Source of the DNA: Bacteroidia bacterium
GTDB taxonomy: Bacteria; Bacteroidota; Bacteroidia; B-17B0; Aurantibacillaceae
Assembly (NCBI GenBank): GCA_021740825.1
Contig: JAIOZA010000008.1
Coordinates: 1 to 39,863 of the forward strand
Length of the DNA stretch: 39,863 nt
Reading direction: 5' to 3'
Shown here: positions 7,204-18,272 of the stretch, one piece after another
How positions within the stretch are numbered: position 1 is the stretch's first letter
How the letters are laid out: each line of letters opens with the position of its first letter
Made by a program: the position numbers and the translations under genes
The notes under the pieces: generated by a model
Database searches by the model: none
What the model saw: the letters and a program-made list of their open reading frames with translations, nothing else
Told to the model about the DNA's origin: nothing

Positions 7204-7896
7204 ATGGCAACGTTAACTAAAAAAAGAAAAGTAGCAGACGCTAAGTTCGATACGAACAAAGCTCACACTGTTGCTGAAGCTTCAAAAGTAGTGAAAGAAA
7301 TTACCACTACTAAATTTGATGCATCCGTGGATATCGCTATCCGTTTAGGAGTTGATCCTCGTAAAGCTAATCAAATGGTTCGTGGAACTGTTACCTTGCC
7401 TCACGGTACTGGTAAAGTGTTGCGCGTTTTAGCAATTGTAACTCCTGATAAGGAAGCAGAAGCTAAAGCGGCTGGAGCGGATTTCGTTGGATTAGACGAA
7501 TACATCGAAAAAATTAAAAACGGGTGGACAGATGTCGACGTAATCATCACTATGCCTTCAGTAATGGGTAAAGTTGGTGCTTTAGGTCGCGTTTTAGGAC
7601 CTCGTGGATTAATGCCTAACCCTAAAACAGGAACAGTTACCATGGATATTGGAAAAGCTGTAACTGATGCAAAAGGTGGTAAAATTGATTTTAAAGTTGA
7701 TAAAGCTGGAATCATTCACACAGGAATTGGAAGAGTATCTTTTGATGCTCAAAAATTAACTGAAAATGCACTGGAAGTTTTAAATGCAATCGTAAAATTA
7801 AAACCGTCATCTGCCAGAGGTACTTATGTTAAGTCTGTTTATATGAGCAGTACAATGAGTGCAGGTATTCAAATTGATCCAAAAACATTTAATTAA
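7204..7896 (+). CDS. rplA: 50S ribosomal protein L1
   Basis: L1 forms the mobile stalk at the ribosomal E site and in many bacteria represses the rplK-rplA mRNA. The 230-residue length is normal. The conserved signature [18 protein letters not shown] and the C-terminal [17 protein letters not shown] are present. The gene ends only 18 bp before rplJ, so no separate L10 leader fits between them. Confidence 0.98.
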   Translation: MATLTKKRKVADAKFDTNKAHTVAEASKVVKEITTTKFDASVDIAIRLGVDPRKANQMVRGTVTLPHGTGKVLRVLAIVTPDKEAEAKAAGADFVGLDEYIEKIKNGWTDVDVIITMPSVMGKVGALGRVLGPRGLMPNPKTGTVTMDIGKAVTDAKGGKIDFKVDKAGIIHTGIGRVSFDAQKLTENALEVLNAIVKLKPSSARGTYVKSVYMSSTMSAGIQIDPKTFN

Positions 7897-7914
7897 TAAA
7901 AAAACTCTATTACT

Positions 7915-8415
7915 ATGAACAAACAAGAAAAAACACAAGAAATAGACAGATTACTTGGCATTTTAAATGCTAATAATAAAATCTATTTAGCTGATTGTTC
8001 TTCTTTGTCAGTAGAAAAGGTAAATCAATTACGCCGTTCTTGCTATGATAAAAAAGTAAGTATGTCTGTTGTTAAAAACACTCTATTAGCAAAAGCTTTA
8101 GAGCGTGCAAACGATAGCAATCTTGCCCAACTTATACCAGCATTAAAAGGCCAAACAGCTTTAATTTTAACAGAAACATCAAATGTGCCTGCTAAGTTAA
8201 TTAAAGAGTTTCGCAAGGGTGGAGATAAACCTCAATTAAAAGCAGCTTATGTTGAAGATATGATTTTTATTGGCGACGATAAATTAGATGCTTTAGCAGG
8301 ATTAAAATCGAAAAACGAATTAATCGGAGATATCATTGGCTTGTTACAAAGTCCTATCCAACGAGTGATAGGTGCTCTAGAAAACAAAACCAAAGGTGGC
8401 GAAGAAGCAGCATAA
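7915..8415 (+). CDS. rplJ: 50S ribosomal protein L10
   Basis: L10 anchors the L7/L12 dimers to the ribosome. The length is 166 residues. The N-terminal rRNA-binding domain contains VNQLRRSCYDKKVSMSVVKN TLLAKAL in outline (residues 36-62). The C-terminal helix that binds L7/L12 is the segment around PIQRVIGALENK. The ATG at 7915 is used. The 18-bp gap to rplA contrasts with the long L10 leader found in many bacteria. Confidence 0.97.
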   Translation: MNKQEKTQEIDRLLGILNANNKIYLADCSSLSVEKVNQLRRSCYDKKVSMSVVKNTLLAKALERANDSNLAQLIPALKGQTALILTETSNVPAKLIKEFRKGGDKPQLKAAYVEDMIFIGDDKLDALAGLKSKNELIGDIIGLLQSPIQRVIGALENKTKGGEEAA

Positions 8416-8439
8416 TTGTACTGAATAAAAGAATAATCA

Positions 8440-8458
8440 TGCTTACATCAGGTAAGCA
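8440..8458 (+). other. Hairpin between rplJ and rplL
   Basis: TGCTTAC (8440-8446) and GTAAGCA (8452-8458) form a perfect 7-bp stem with a 5-nt ATCAG loop. There is no T run. Its place between L10 and L7/L12, which are needed at a 1:4 ratio, suggests a role in mRNA processing or in setting relative expression; this is inference. Confidence 0.55.
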
Positions 8459-8506
8459 AAAAATTAATTAAATTATAAAACAATAACAAATTAAACTAAT
8501 AAAAAA

Positions 8507-8875
8507 ATGGCAGACGTAAAAGCAATCGCTGAAACATTAGTAAACTTGACAGTTAAAGAAGTTCAAGAATTAGCAACAGTATTAAAAGACGAGTACGGAA
8601 TCGAACCAGCAGCAGCAGCAGTAGTTGTAGCAGCAGGAGGTGGCGGAGAAGCCGCAGCAGCTAAAACATCTTTTGATGTAATTTTAGTTGAAGCAGGTGC
8701 AGCTAAATTAGGAGTTGTTAAATTAGTAAAAGACTTAACAGGATTAGGATTAAAAGAAGCTAAAGATTTAGTTGATGGTGCTCCAAAACCAGTTAAAGAA
8801 GGTATTGCAAAAGAAGAAGCTGAGTCTATTAAAAAGGCTTTAGAAGAAGCTGGTGCAAAAGTAGAAGTAAAATAA
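8507..8875 (+). CDS. rplL: 50S ribosomal protein L7/L12
   Basis: This is the multi-copy stalk protein that recruits translational GTPases. The 122-residue length is normal. The N-terminal dimerisation domain (residues 1-35) is followed by an Ala/Gly/Val-rich hinge ([18 protein letters not shown]) and the globular C-terminal domain with [20 protein letters not shown] and [11 protein letters not shown]. The 5' leader is A-rich and resembles that of tuf, fitting high translation without a Shine-Dalgarno site. Confidence 0.98.
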   Translation: MADVKAIAETLVNLTVKEVQELATVLKDEYGIEPAAAAVVVAAGGGGEAAAAKTSFDVILVEAGAAKLGVVKLVKDLTGLGLKEAKDLVDGAPKPVKEGIAKEEAESIKKALEEAGAKVEVK

Positions 8876-8894
8876 TTTACTTACAAAACTAGGC

Positions 8895-8938
8895 GTTAAG
8901 GTCTGTAATGCTCCGGCAAAAGACCTTAACCCTTTTTT
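8895..8938 (+). terminator. Terminator/attenuator between rplL and rpoB
   Basis: GTTAAGGTCT (8895-8904) pairs perfectly with AGACCTTAAC (8921-8930) around a 16-nt loop, followed by CC and six T (8933-8938). It has the form of an intrinsic terminator inside the operon. A partial terminator at this junction is known in E. coli, where it lowers rpoBC relative to ribosomal protein mRNA; the same job is inferred here. Confidence 0.8.
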
Positions 8939-8995
8939 CTGCTTTTAGTAATTGGCGTAACTCTTTTAGAATACTAACTAATAAACTTCATTACA

Positions 8996-11900
8996 TTGGC
9001 TACAGCAATAAAAAAATCACAGAGAATTAATTTCTCTTCAAACAAATTTCCAATTGAATATCCAGATTTTTTGGATATACAAGTGAAATCTTTTCAAGAT
9101 TTCTTTCAATTAGAAACTACACCGGATAACCGAAAAAACGAAGGTTTATTCCGCGTATTTGCCGAAAACTTTCCTATCTCTGATGCGAGAAATAATTTCG
9201 TATTGGAATTTTTGGATTATTTCGTTGATCCACCACGCTATGCTCTTGAAGAGTGTATTAGCCGTGGTTTAACTTATTCAGTGCCGTTAAAAGCTAAATT
9301 AAAGCTTTACTGTACTGATCCTGAACATGAAGATTTTGAAACCATCGTGCAGGACGTTTATTTGGGAACTATCCCGTACATGACACCAAAAGGTTCTTTC
9401 GTAATCAATGGTGCTGAACGCGTTATCGTTTCTCAATTGCACCGTTCTCCAGGCGTGTTCTTCGGCCAAAGCCGTCACGCTAATGGTACTAAATTATATA
9501 GTGCTCGTGTTATCCCTTTCAAAGGATCTTGGATTGAGTTTGCAACAGACATTAATAATGTGATGTATGCATACATTGATCGCAAGAAAAAATTACCAGT
9601 AACAACTTTATTACGTGCTATTGGTTTTGAAAGTGATAAACAAATTTTAGAAATTTTTGGTTTAGCCGACGAAGTGAAAGTTTCGAAAGCTGGTTTAAAA
9701 CGTGAGGTTGGTCGTAGACTAGCAGCTCGTGTTTTAAAAACGTGGATTGAAGATTTCGTAGATGAGGATACCGGAGAAGTTGTTTCAATTGAGCGTAACG
9801 AAGTTATCTTAGATCGTGAAACGATTTTAGATGATTTGCATATTGATTTAATTGTTGATGCTGGCGTAAAATCTATCATCTTGCACAAAGAAGACGTAAA
9901 TACAGCAGATTTTGCTATTATTTACAATACTTTACAAAAAGATTCAACTAACTCAGAAAAAGAAGCAATCGAGTATATCTACCGTTTACTTCGTAATGCT
10001 GAGCCGCCTGATGAAGAAACAGCTCGTGGAGTAATCGACAAGTTATTCTTCTCTGACAAGCGTTATGATTTAGGTGAAGTAGGTCGTTTCCGTATCAACA
10101 AAAAATTGGGCATTGATATTCCTATGAATATCCGTGTATTAACAAGAGAAGATATTATCTTAATCATGAAATATCTGATTGAGTTAATTAACTCTAAAAC
10201 TGATGTGGATGATATCGATCACTTATCTAACCGTCGTGTACGTACAGTTGGTGAGCAATTATTTTCTCAATTTGGTGTAGGTTTAGCACGTATGGCTCGT
10301 ACTATTCGTGAACGTATGAACGTTCGTGATAACGAGGTATTTACACCAACCGACTTAATTAACGCAAAAACATTATCTTCTGTAATTAATTCGTTCTTCG
10401 GAACAAATCAATTATCGCAGTTTATGGATCAAACCAATCCTTTATCGGAGATTACGCATAAGCGTCGTCTTTCGGCACTAGGGCCAGGAGGTTTATCCCG
10501 TGAGCGTGCAGGTTTTGAGGTACGTGACGTTCACTACACACACTACGGACGTTTATGTACAATTGAAACTCCAGAGGGACCAAATATTGGATTGATTTCT
10601 TCACTTTGCGTTTTTGCAAAAGTTAATAAATTAGGATTTATTGAAACTCCTTTCCGAAGTGTAACTAACGGTAAAGTTGAAGTAAATAAAGGAATTACTT
10701 ATTTAACAGCTGAAGAAGAAGATCAAAAAAATATTGCTCAAACATCAGCAGAATTAGATGAAAAAGGAAACTTTGTTAATGACAAAGTAACTGCACGTTA
10801 CGAAGGAGATTTCCCAGTAATTGAGCCATCTAAAGTAAACTTGATGGATGTTGCTCCTAACCAAATTGCATCGATTGCCGCTTCATTAATTCCTTTCTTG
10901 GAACATGATGATGCCAACCGTGCCTTGATGGGATCAAACATGCAACGTCAAGCAGTTCCATTAATGCGTCCAGAAGCACCAATTGTTGGTACTGGTATCG
11001 AAGCTCGTGTAGCAGAAGATAGCCGAGTATTAATTAATGCAGAAGGAGAAGGAATTGTTGAATATGTTGATGCAAGAGAAATTGTTATTCGTTACAACAG
11101 AACTAACGACGAGAAATTAGTATCGTTTGAAGGTGATGTTAGAACTTATAAATTAACTAAATTCCAAAAAACCAATCAAAGTACTTGTATGAACTTAAAA
11201 CCTATCGTTAAGAAAGGCGATAAAGTTGTTAAAGGACAAGTATTATGTGATGGTTATGCAACCGATAAAGGTGAATTAGCATTAGGACGTAACTTAAAAG
11301 TAGCGTTCATGCCTTGGAAAGGGTATAACTTTGAGGATGCGATTGTAATCTCTGAACGTATCATCCGTGATGATATCTTTACATCTATTCATATTGATGA
11401 ATATTCTTTAGAGGTTCGTGATACTAAACGTGGAATGGAAGAGTTAACTCCAGATATTCCTAACGTAAGTGAAGAAGCGACTAAAGATTTAGATGAAAAA
11501 GGTGTTATTCGTGTTGGTGCTGAGGTTAAAGAAGGTGATATCTTAATTGGAAAAATTACACCTAAAGGTGAAACGGATCCATCTCCAGAAGAAAAATTAT
11601 TACGTGCTATCTTTGGTGATAAAGCAGGCGATGTGAAAGATGCTTCTTTACGTGTATCTCCATCTATCAAAGGTGTAATCGTTGATAAAAAATTATTCTC
11701 TCGCGCTATTAAAGATAAAAAGCAAAAAGCTGATGAAAAGCCATTAATTGAAAAATTAGATGCAGATCATAATAAAGAAGTTGCAAATATCAAGTATCAT
11801 TTAGTTGAAAAATTATTTGAACTAGTAAATGGCCGAACATCGCAAGGCGTTCATAACATTTTAGGCGAAGAGGTAATTTCTAAAGGGACTAAGTTTACCC

Positions 11901-12808
11901 AAAAATTATTAGAGAAAATTGATTTCTCTGAAGTTAACCCAGGTAATTGGACCACTGATAAAGATAAGAATGAGCAAATAGAACGATTGTTGCACAACTA
12001 CATGATTAAGTTTAATGATTATTTAGGTCAATATAAACGAGCTAAGTATCAAATTACAGTTGGAGATGATTTACCAAATGGTATTGTTCAATTAGCAAAA
12101 GTTTACATCGCTCAAAAACGTAAGTTAAAGGTTGGGGATAAGATGGCAGGTCGTCACGGTAATAAAGGTATTGTTGCTCGTATCGTAAAAGATGAAGATA
12201 TGCCTTTCTTAGATGATGGAACTCCAGTTGATATCGTTTTAAATCCATTAGGTGTGCCTTCTCGTATGAACATCGGTCAGATTTATGAAACAGTTTTAGC
12301 ATGGGCTGGTAAAGAGTTAGGATTGAAATTTTCAACGCCTATTTTCGATGGAGCATCTATGGAACAAATCGATGAGTATACTAATAAAGCTAAAATTCCT
12401 CAATACGGCCGTACTTACCTAATTGATGGTGGAACTGGCGAGAAATTTGATCAACCTGCTACTGTAGGAATTATCTACATGTTAAAATTAGGTCATATGG
12501 TTGATGATAAGATGCACGCTCGTTCTATAGGGCCATATTCATTAATTACGCAACAACCTCTAGGTGGTAAAGCACAATTTGGTGGTCAGCGTTTTGGTGA
12601 GATGGAGGTTTGGGCATTAGAAGCATATGGTGCAGCTAATGTGTTGCAGGAATTGTTAACTATTAAATCAGATGATGTAATGGGCCGCGCAAAAGCTTAT
12701 GAAGCAATTGTAAAAGGCGAAAACATCCCTGCTCCAGGTATCCCAGAATCGTTTAATGTATTAATGCACGAATTACGTGGATTAGCATTAGATGTAACAC
12801 TAGATTAA
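8996..12808 (+). CDS. rpoB: RNA polymerase beta subunit
   Basis: This catalytic-core subunit has 1270 residues, usual for Bacteroidota. The rifampicin region, from about residue 476, reads [20 protein letters not shown], followed by [18 protein letters not shown] and [11 protein letters not shown]. The nucleotide-contact segment [14 protein letters not shown] and the C-terminal [19 protein letters not shown] are present. The start is TTG at 8996: an in-frame stop lies at 8975-8977, there is no ATG between it and the TTG, and the next in-frame Met is more than 100 codons downstream, inside the conserved part. [13 protein letters not shown] matches the expected N terminus. The gene follows the rplL attenuator by 57 bp. 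Confidence 0.98.
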   Translation: MATAIKKSQRINFSSNKFPIEYPDFLDIQVKSFQDFFQLETTPDNRKNEGLFRVFAENFPISDARNNFVLEFLDYFVDPPRYALEECISRGLTYSVPLKAKLKLYCTDPEHEDFETIVQDVYLGTIPYMTPKGSFVINGAERVIVSQLHRSPGVFFGQSRHANGTKLYSARVIPFKGSWIEFATDINNVMYAYIDRKKKLPVTTLLRAIGFESDKQILEIFGLADEVKVSKAGLKREVGRRLAARVLKTWIEDFVDEDTGEVVSIERNEVILDRETILDDLHIDLIVDAGVKSIILHKEDVNTADFAIIYNTLQKDSTNSEKEAIEYIYRLLRNAEPPDEETARGVIDKLFFSDKRYDLGEVGRFRINKKLGIDIPMNIRVLTREDIILIMKYLIELINSKTDVDDIDHLSNRRVRTVGEQLFSQFGVGLARMARTIRERMNVRDNEVFTPTDLINAKTLSSVINSFFGTNQLSQFMDQTNPLSEITHKRRLSALGPGGLSRERAGFEVRDVHYTHYGRLCTIETPEGPNIGLISSLCVFAKVNKLGFIETPFRSVTNGKVEVNKGITYLTAEEEDQKNIAQTSAELDEKGNFVNDKVTARYEGDFPVIEPSKVNLMDVAPNQIASIAASLIPFLEHDDANRALMGSNMQRQAVPLMRPEAPIVGTGIEARVAEDSRVLINAEGEGIVEYVDAREIVIRYNRTNDEKLVSFEGDVRTYKLTKFQKTNQSTCMNLKPIVKKGDKVVKGQVLCDGYATDKGELALGRNLKVAFMPWKGYNFEDAIVISERIIRDDIFTSIHIDEYSLEVRDTKRGMEELTPDIPNVSEEATKDLDEKGVIRVGAEVKEGDILIGKITPKGETDPSPEEKLLRAIFGDKAGDVKDASLRVSPSIKGVIVDKKLFSRAIKDKKQKADEKPLIEKLDADHNKEVANIKYHLVEKLFELVNGRTSQGVHNILGEEVISKGTKFTQKLLEKIDFSEVNPGNWTTDKDKNEQIERLLHNYMIKFNDYLGQYKRAKYQITVGDDLPNGIVQLAKVYIAQKRKLKVGDKMAGRHGNKGIVARIVKDEDMPFLDDGTPVDIVLNPLGVPSRMNIGQIYETVLAWAGKELGLKFSTPIFDGASMEQIDEYTNKAKIPQYGRTYLIDGGTGEKFDQPATVGIIYMLKLGHMVDDKMHARSIGPYSLITQQPLGGKAQFGGQRFGEMEVWALEAYGAANVLQELLTIKSDDVMGRAKAYEAIVKGENIPAPGIPESFNVLMHELRGLALDVTLD

Positions 12809-12821
12809 AACACAAGCCTAA

Positions 12822-12843
12822 ATCCCCTCTCCTTCGGGGGGAT
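12822..12843 (+). repeat. GC-rich palindromic element between rpoB and rpoC
   Basis: ATCCCC (12822-12827) can pair with GGGGAT (12838-12843). Alternatively CTCC and GGGG close a TTCG tetraloop (12829-12840). No T run follows. The C/G-rich text stands out in an AT-rich genome and resembles dispersed palindromic repeats I recall from Bacteroidota intergenic regions; that it is a degenerate copy is inference. Confidence 0.45.
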
Positions 12844-12889
12844 ATAAGGAAATGAATTTTTATTATCACTAAAACCAATAAGCAAAAAA

Positions 12890-15800
12890 ATGGCTTTAAG
12901 AAAAGATAACAAAGTAAAATCAAACTTCTCAAAAATCACTATTAGTTTAGCGTCTCCGGAAACTATTTTACAACGTAGTGCTGGCGAAGTATTAAAACCA
13001 GAAACCATTAATTATCGTACTTACAAACCAGAAAGAGATGGTTTGTTTTGTGAACGTATTTTTGGACCGGTAAAAGATTACGAATGTCATTGTGGAAAAT
13101 ACAAGCGTATTCGTTACAAAGGTATCATCTGCGATCGCTGTGGTGTTGAAGTAACTGAGAAAAAAGTTCGTAGAGAACGTATGGGCCATATTAACTTAGT
13201 AGTTCCTGTTGCTCATATTTGGTATTTCCGTTCATTGCCAAATAAAATTGGTTATTTACTTGGGTTGCCAACTAAAAAATTAGATATGATTATTTACTAC
13301 GAACGTTACGTAGTAATTAATGCAGGTGTTGCCGCAGAAAACGGAACAGCTTATTTAGATTTCTTAACTGAAGAAGAATATTTAAATTTAGTTGACACGT
13401 TACCAAAAGATAATCATTTATTAGAAGATACTGATCCTAATAAATTTATCGCAAAAATGGGTGCTGAGGCGCTTCAAGATTTATTAGCTCGTTTACAGTT
13501 AGATGATTTATCTTACGAATTACGTCACAAAGCTAGTACTGAAACATCTCAGCAACGTAAAAACGAAGCTCTAAAACGTTTACAAGTTATTGAAGCTTTC
13601 CGTTCTGCAAACAAAAATATTGAAAATCGTCCAGAGTGGATGATTATTAAAACCGTTCCAGTTATTCCACCAGAATTACGTCCATTGGTGCCATTGGATG
13701 GTGGTCGTTTTGCAACCTCTGATTTAAATGATTTATACCGTCGTGTTATTATTCGCAACAACCGTTTAAAACGTCTAATTGAAATTAAAGCACCAGACGT
13801 TATCTTGCGAAATGAAAAGCGTATGTTGCAAGAGTCAGTAGATTCTTTATTTGACAACTCTCGTAAATCAAATGCAGTGAAAACTGAATCTAACCGTCCT
13901 TTAAAATCATTATCTGATTCATTAAAAGGTAAACAAGGTCGATTCCGTCAAAACTTATTAGGAAAACGTGTTGATTATTCTGCACGTTCGGTAATTGTTG
14001 TAGGACCTGAAATGAAACTACATGAGTGTGGTTTACCTAAAGATATGGCGGCAGAGTTATTCAAGCCATTTATTATCCGTAAAATGATTGAGCGAGGCAT
14101 CGTGAAAACGGTAAAATCTGCTAAGAAAATTGTAGATAAAAAAGAGCCAATTGTTTGGGATATTTTAGAAAACGTATTGAGAGGTCATCCAGTAATGTTA
14201 AATCGTGCACCTACGTTGCATAGATTAGGTATTCAGGCTTTCCAACCAAAATTAATTGAAGGAAAAGCAATTCAGTTACACCCATTAGTGTGTTCTGCAT
14301 TCAACGCCGATTTTGACGGGGATCAAATGGCGGTTCACGTTCCATTAGGACATGCCGCAGTATTAGAAGCACAAATTTTAATGTTAGCTTCACATAACAT
14401 TTTAAATCCATCTAACGGTGCGCCAGTTGCGGTTCCATCTCAAGATATGGTTTTAGGTTTATATTATTTAACTAAATCTAAAAAGAATTTACCTAACGAC
14501 GCAGTAAGAGGGGAAGGTAAAATATTTTATAGCGCAGAAGAAGTTGTTATTGCAGTAAACGAAAAGCAAGTTGATATACATGCTCAAATAAAAATTAGAG
14601 TAACTAACGCTTTAGATGGCGAAAAATTAGTTACCAAATTAATTGAAACAACTGTTGGTCGAGTTATGTTTAACCAAGTTGTACCTCATGAAGTAGGCTA
14701 TATCAATGAATTATTGACAAAGAAATCGCTTCGTGATATTATTGGAATGGTTGTTAAGAAAACTGGTATGGCTAAAACTGCAAAGTTTTTAGATGATATC
14801 AAGGACTTAGGATTTAAAACAGCCTTCAAAGGTGGACTATCGTTTAACTTAGGTGATATTGAAACTCCAGCTGAAAAATTCAAAATTATTAAAGATGCCC
14901 GTGTTCAAGTTGATGAAGTAATGAGTAACTATTCAATGGGTTTCATTACCAACAACGAACGTTATAATCAGGTTATTGATATTTGGACACATGCTAACTC
15001 TAAAGTTACTAAAAAAGTATTAGATGTATTAAGCACAGATAAACAAGGCTTCAATGCAGTTTATATGATGCTTGACTCTGGTGCTCGTGGATCTAAAGAA
15101 CAAATTAAGCAGTTAAGTGGTATGCGTGGTTTGATGGCTAAACCTCAGAAAGCTGGTGATACTACGGCCTCTATTATTGAGAACCCTGTACTATCTAACT
15201 TCCGCGAAGGTTTATCTATCTTAGAATACTTTATTTCTACGCATGGTGCTCGTAAAGGATTAGCAGATACGGCCTTAAAAACAGCAGATGCAGGTTACTT
15301 GACTCGTCGTTTAGTTGACGTTGCTCAGGATGTTATTATTAACGAAGATGATTGTGGAACTTTACGTGGCTTAATTGCTATGGCATTGAAAAACAATGAC
15401 GATGTTGTTGAATCATTAGGAGAAAGAGTTTTAGGACGTATTTCGTTAAATGACGTTTATCATCCAACAACTGGTGAGTTAATTGTTGTAGGAGGAGAAA
15501 TGATTGATGAAGCGGTTTGTGCATTAATTGAAGCATCTCCAATTGAATCTGTCGAAATTCGTTCTGTATTAACTTGCGAATCTAAATTAGGAGTTTGTTC
15601 TAAATGTTACGGACGTAACTTATCTAACGGACGTCAAGTTCAATTAGGAGAAGCCGTTGGTGTAATTGCAGCTCAATCAATTGGTGAACCAGGAACACAA
15701 TTAACGTTACGTACTTTCCACGTTGGGGGTACTGCATCCAATACAGCAGCATCATCTAGTTATGTTGCAAAGTATGATGGTATTGCTGAGATTGACGAAT

Positions 15801-17185
15801 TACGCACAGTTGAGCGTGTTAACGCTGATGGATCTAAAGCTAATGTCGTTATTGGTCGTTCTACGGAAGTCCGAATTGTTGATGCAAACACTGGAATTGC
15901 TCTAACAACTGGTAATATTCCTTATGGCTCGCAATTATATATTAAACCTAGTGCTAAAGTTAAAAAAGGAGATAAAATTTGTGATTGGGATCCATATAAT
16001 GCAGTTATCGTTTCCGAATTTGCTGGTGCTGTAGAGTACGAGGGAATTAAAGAAAACGTAACTTATCGTGAGGAATCAGATGAACAAACAGGTTTCCGTG
16101 AGAAAGTAATTATTGAAAGCAGAGATAAAACTTTATCACCATTAATTAGAATTGTAGATAAGAAAGGCGAACCATTAAAAACGTATAATTTACCTATCAG
16201 TGCACATATTGTTGTGAATGAAGGAGTGAAAGTAGAGTTAGGACAAGTATTAGTGAAGATTCCTCGTGTGACTGGTAAAACAGGAGATATTACAGGTGGA
16301 TTACCTCGTGTAACTGAATTATTTGAAGCACGTAATCCGTCTAACCCTGCAGTAGTTTCTGAAATTGATGGTATCGTTTCTTTTGGAAAAATTAAACGTG
16401 GAAATCGTGAAGTAGTTGTTGAAGCTAAAACTGGAGAACGTAAAACATATTTAGTTTCTTTATCTAAGCATATCTTAGTTCAAGAAAATGATTTTGTTAA
16501 AGCTGGTGAGCAGTTATCTGATGGAGCAACTTCTCCAGGCGATATTTTAGCAATTAAAGGGCCAACAGCCGTTCAAGAGTATTTAGTAAATGAGATTCAA
16601 GAGGTGTACCGTTTGCAAGGTCAAAAATTAAATGATAAGCATTTCGAAACGATTGTTCGTCAGATGATGCGTAAAGTTCAAATAGAAGATCCAGGTGACA
16701 CAACGTTCTTAGAATTGCAGTTAATCAATAAAATTAACTTTATGACAGAGAACGATGAATTGTATGGTAAAAAAGTAGTTGTTGAGCCAGGTGATTGTGA
16801 AAACTTAAAACGTGGCCAAATAGTAACTGCTCGTAAATTACGTGATGAAAACTCAGTATTGCGTCGTAAAGATATGAAATTAGTGGAAGCTCGTGATGCA
16901 GTTCCTGCAACAGCAACATCTATCTTACAAGGTATCACAAGAGCATCGTTACAAACAAATAGTTGGATTTCTGCAGCATCCTTCCAGGAAACAACCAAAG
17001 TGTTAAACGAAGCAGCCGTTCATGGAAAAGTAGATACTTTACAAGGCTTAAAAGAAAACGTAATTGTTGGACATTTAATCCCTGCTGGTACAGGTTTACG
17101 TCAATACGAAAAAATCGTAGTTGGTAGTAAGGAAGAGTATGAGCGATTAATGGCAAGTAAAGAGGAGATCGAAGAAGAAGCATAA
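12890..17185 (+). CDS. rpoC: RNA polymerase beta-prime subunit
   Basis: The subunit that carries the active-site magnesium and clamp, 1431 residues. The N-terminal zinc site is C66, C68, C81 and C84. The catalytic motif NADFDGDQM is at residues 472-480, with the three Asp at 474, 476 and 478. The second zinc site is C822, C896, C903 and C906. The bridge-helix/trigger-loop region includes [16 protein letters not shown]. The C-terminal segment ends in an acidic tail (EEIEEEA). The ATG at 12890 lies 81 bp after rpoB, and the gene ends the supercluster 35 bp before a strong terminator. Confidence 0.99.
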   Translation: MALRKDNKVKSNFSKITISLASPETILQRSAGEVLKPETINYRTYKPERDGLFCERIFGPVKDYECHCGKYKRIRYKGIICDRCGVEVTEKKVRRERMGHINLVVPVAHIWYFRSLPNKIGYLLGLPTKKLDMIIYYERYVVINAGVAAENGTAYLDFLTEEEYLNLVDTLPKDNHLLEDTDPNKFIAKMGAEALQDLLARLQLDDLSYELRHKASTETSQQRKNEALKRLQVIEAFRSANKNIENRPEWMIIKTVPVIPPELRPLVPLDGGRFATSDLNDLYRRVIIRNNRLKRLIEIKAPDVILRNEKRMLQESVDSLFDNSRKSNAVKTESNRPLKSLSDSLKGKQGRFRQNLLGKRVDYSARSVIVVGPEMKLHECGLPKDMAAELFKPFIIRKMIERGIVKTVKSAKKIVDKKEPIVWDILENVLRGHPVMLNRAPTLHRLGIQAFQPKLIEGKAIQLHPLVCSAFNADFDGDQMAVHVPLGHAAVLEAQILMLASHNILNPSNGAPVAVPSQDMVLGLYYLTKSKKNLPNDAVRGEGKIFYSAEEVVIAVNEKQVDIHAQIKIRVTNALDGEKLVTKLIETTVGRVMFNQVVPHEVGYINELLTKKSLRDIIGMVVKKTGMAKTAKFLDDIKDLGFKTAFKGGLSFNLGDIETPAEKFKIIKDARVQVDEVMSNYSMGFITNNERYNQVIDIWTHANSKVTKKVLDVLSTDKQGFNAVYMMLDSGARGSKEQIKQLSGMRGLMAKPQKAGDTTASIIENPVLSNFREGLSILEYFISTHGARKGLADTALKTADAGYLTRRLVDVAQDVIINEDDCGTLRGLIAMALKNNDDVVESLGERVLGRISLNDVYHPTTGELIVVGGEMIDEAVCALIEASPIESVEIRSVLTCESKLGVCSKCYGRNLSNGRQVQLGEAVGVIAAQSIGEPGTQLTLRTFHVGGTASNTAASSSYVAKYDGIAEIDELRTVERVNADGSKANVVIGRSTEVRIVDANTGIALTTGNIPYGSQLYIKPSAKVKKGDKICDWDPYNAVIVSEFAGAVEYEGIKENVTYREESDEQTGFREKVIIESRDKTLSPLIRIVDKKGEPLKTYNLPISAHIVVNEGVKVELGQVLVKIPRVTGKTGDITGGLPRVTELFEARNPSNPAVVSEIDGIVSFGKIKRGNREVVVEAKTGERKTYLVSLSKHILVQENDFVKAGEQLSDGATSPGDILAIKGPTAVQEYLVNEIQEVYRLQGQKLNDKHFETIVRQMMRKVQIEDPGDTTFLELQLINKINFMTENDELYGKKVVVEPGDCENLKRGQIVTARKLRDENSVLRRKDMKLVEARDAVPATATSILQGITRASLQTNSWISAASFQETTKVLNEAAVHGKVDTLQGLKENVIVGHLIPAGTGLRQYEKIVVGSKEEYERLMASKEEIEEEA

Positions 17186-17220
17186 CAACTCCAATGATTA
17201 CATAACATAATTTTATATTA

Positions 17221-17255
17221 AAACCCCGTCCGCTAGCTAGCGGACGGGGTTTTTT
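17221..17255 (+). terminator. Strong intrinsic terminator of the rpoBC operon
   Basis: The 26-nt sequence 17224-17249 is a perfect palindrome (CCCCGTCCGCTAG and its complement). It is preceded by AAA and followed by six T (17250-17255). It can fold into an 11-bp GC-rich stem with an AGCT loop. Flanking A and T runs allow some function in both directions. Confidence 0.95.
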
Positions 17256-17321
17256 GCAATAGATTATTTATGTGAGTTTCCATAAAATAACAATTCAAGT
17301 AAAATTTTAAATATCCAAAAA

Positions 17322-18128
17322 ATGAACTTAAAACCTTTCAACATTGATGAACACATTGAGCATCTAATTTCAATTATAGTTGAATATACGCCAAAAATAA
17401 TAGGCGCTTTATTAGTTTTAATTATTGGATTGTGGCTTATTACTCGCTTATCACGATTAGCCACAAAATCAATGGAGCGCAGAGAATTGGACATCTCACT
17501 TCGTACATTCTTAAGAAGCTTAATTACTATTGGACTAAAAGTAATTTTGATAGTGACCGTTGCTGGAATGATTGGAATAGGCACTACATCCTTTGTTACA
17601 ATTTTAGGGGCTGCAGGATTGGCTATAGGTTTAGCATTGCAAGGTTCTTTGTCAAACTTTGCGGGCGGCGTGCTCACTTTAATTTTCAAACCATTCAAAG
17701 TAGGAGATGCCATTGAAGTGCTTGGACAAAGTGGAATTGTAAAAGAAATTCAAATATTTAATACAATCCTTTTAACTTCTGATTTAAAAACTATCATTTT
17801 GCCAAATGGCGCCGTTTCAAATGGAACGATAATTAATTATTCGAAAAATGGAATTTTGAGAGGGGATGTTCAAATAGCCATTTCAGTTGAAAATAATGTT
17901 GACGTAGTAAAAAATTTATTACTAGAAGACTTATTAAAGCACACTTATATTTTAAAGAATCCAGCGCCAGAAGTTGCTGCAATAAAAATTGCAGATGGAG
18001 GTATAACTTTATCCATTAAGGCCTATTGTTTAGTAGATCATTACTCAATTATTAATTCAGAAGTAGTTGCAATAGCTCAAACAGTATTTACTAAAAACAA
18101 TGTCATTCCTCCGCCATTAAGAAAATAA
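17322..18128 (+). CDS. MscS-family small-conductance mechanosensitive channel
   Basis: An inner-membrane channel that opens under hypoosmotic tension. The length, 268 residues, is near that of E. coli MscS. Three membrane segments are visible: about 24-41, 67-87 and 91-124. The third is the pore helix with the conserved Gly/Ala pattern GAAGLAIGLALQGSLSNFAG, followed by the beta-domain signature IFKPFKVGDAIEV. The C-terminal alpha/beta cage domain follows (ILPNGAVSNGTIINYS). It stands 67 bp after the rpoBC terminator and is not part of that operon. No partner gene is apparent. Confidence 0.93.
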   Translation: MNLKPFNIDEHIEHLISIIVEYTPKIIGALLVLIIGLWLITRLSRLATKSMERRELDISLRTFLRSLITIGLKVILIVTVAGMIGIGTTSFVTILGAAGLAIGLALQGSLSNFAGGVLTLIFKPFKVGDAIEVLGQSGIVKEIQIFNTILLTSDLKTIILPNGAVSNGTIINYSKNGILRGDVQIAISVENNVDVVKNLLLEDLLKHTYILKNPAPEVAAIKIADGGITLSIKAYCLVDHYSIINSEVVAIAQTVFTKNNVIPPPLRK

Positions 18129-18223
18129 ATTTACAGATTGTTCCAGCCCATTTTTAAAAATAAAAGACGATCATTTTTCACTAATTCCAGAACTGATTTT
18201 AGTTTTATTTGTTTTACATAAGA

Positions 18224-18254
18224 CTTGCTAAAACTGCATTAACCACTAACTTTA
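18224..18254 (+). promoter_or_regulatory. Candidate Bacteroidota promoter for hemL
   Basis: CTTG ends at 18227, a 19-base spacer follows, then TAACTTTA (18247-18254), one base off TAnnTTTG. The predicted start of transcription, near 18261, is 12 bp before the hemL start codon. Confidence 0.55.
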
Positions 18255-18272
18255 CACACAAAATAGTATTAT

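Noticed and set aside
12821..12843. Intrinsic terminator between rpoB and rpoC
   Set aside because: The stem is GC-rich but no T run follows, and termination here would abolish rpoC expression.
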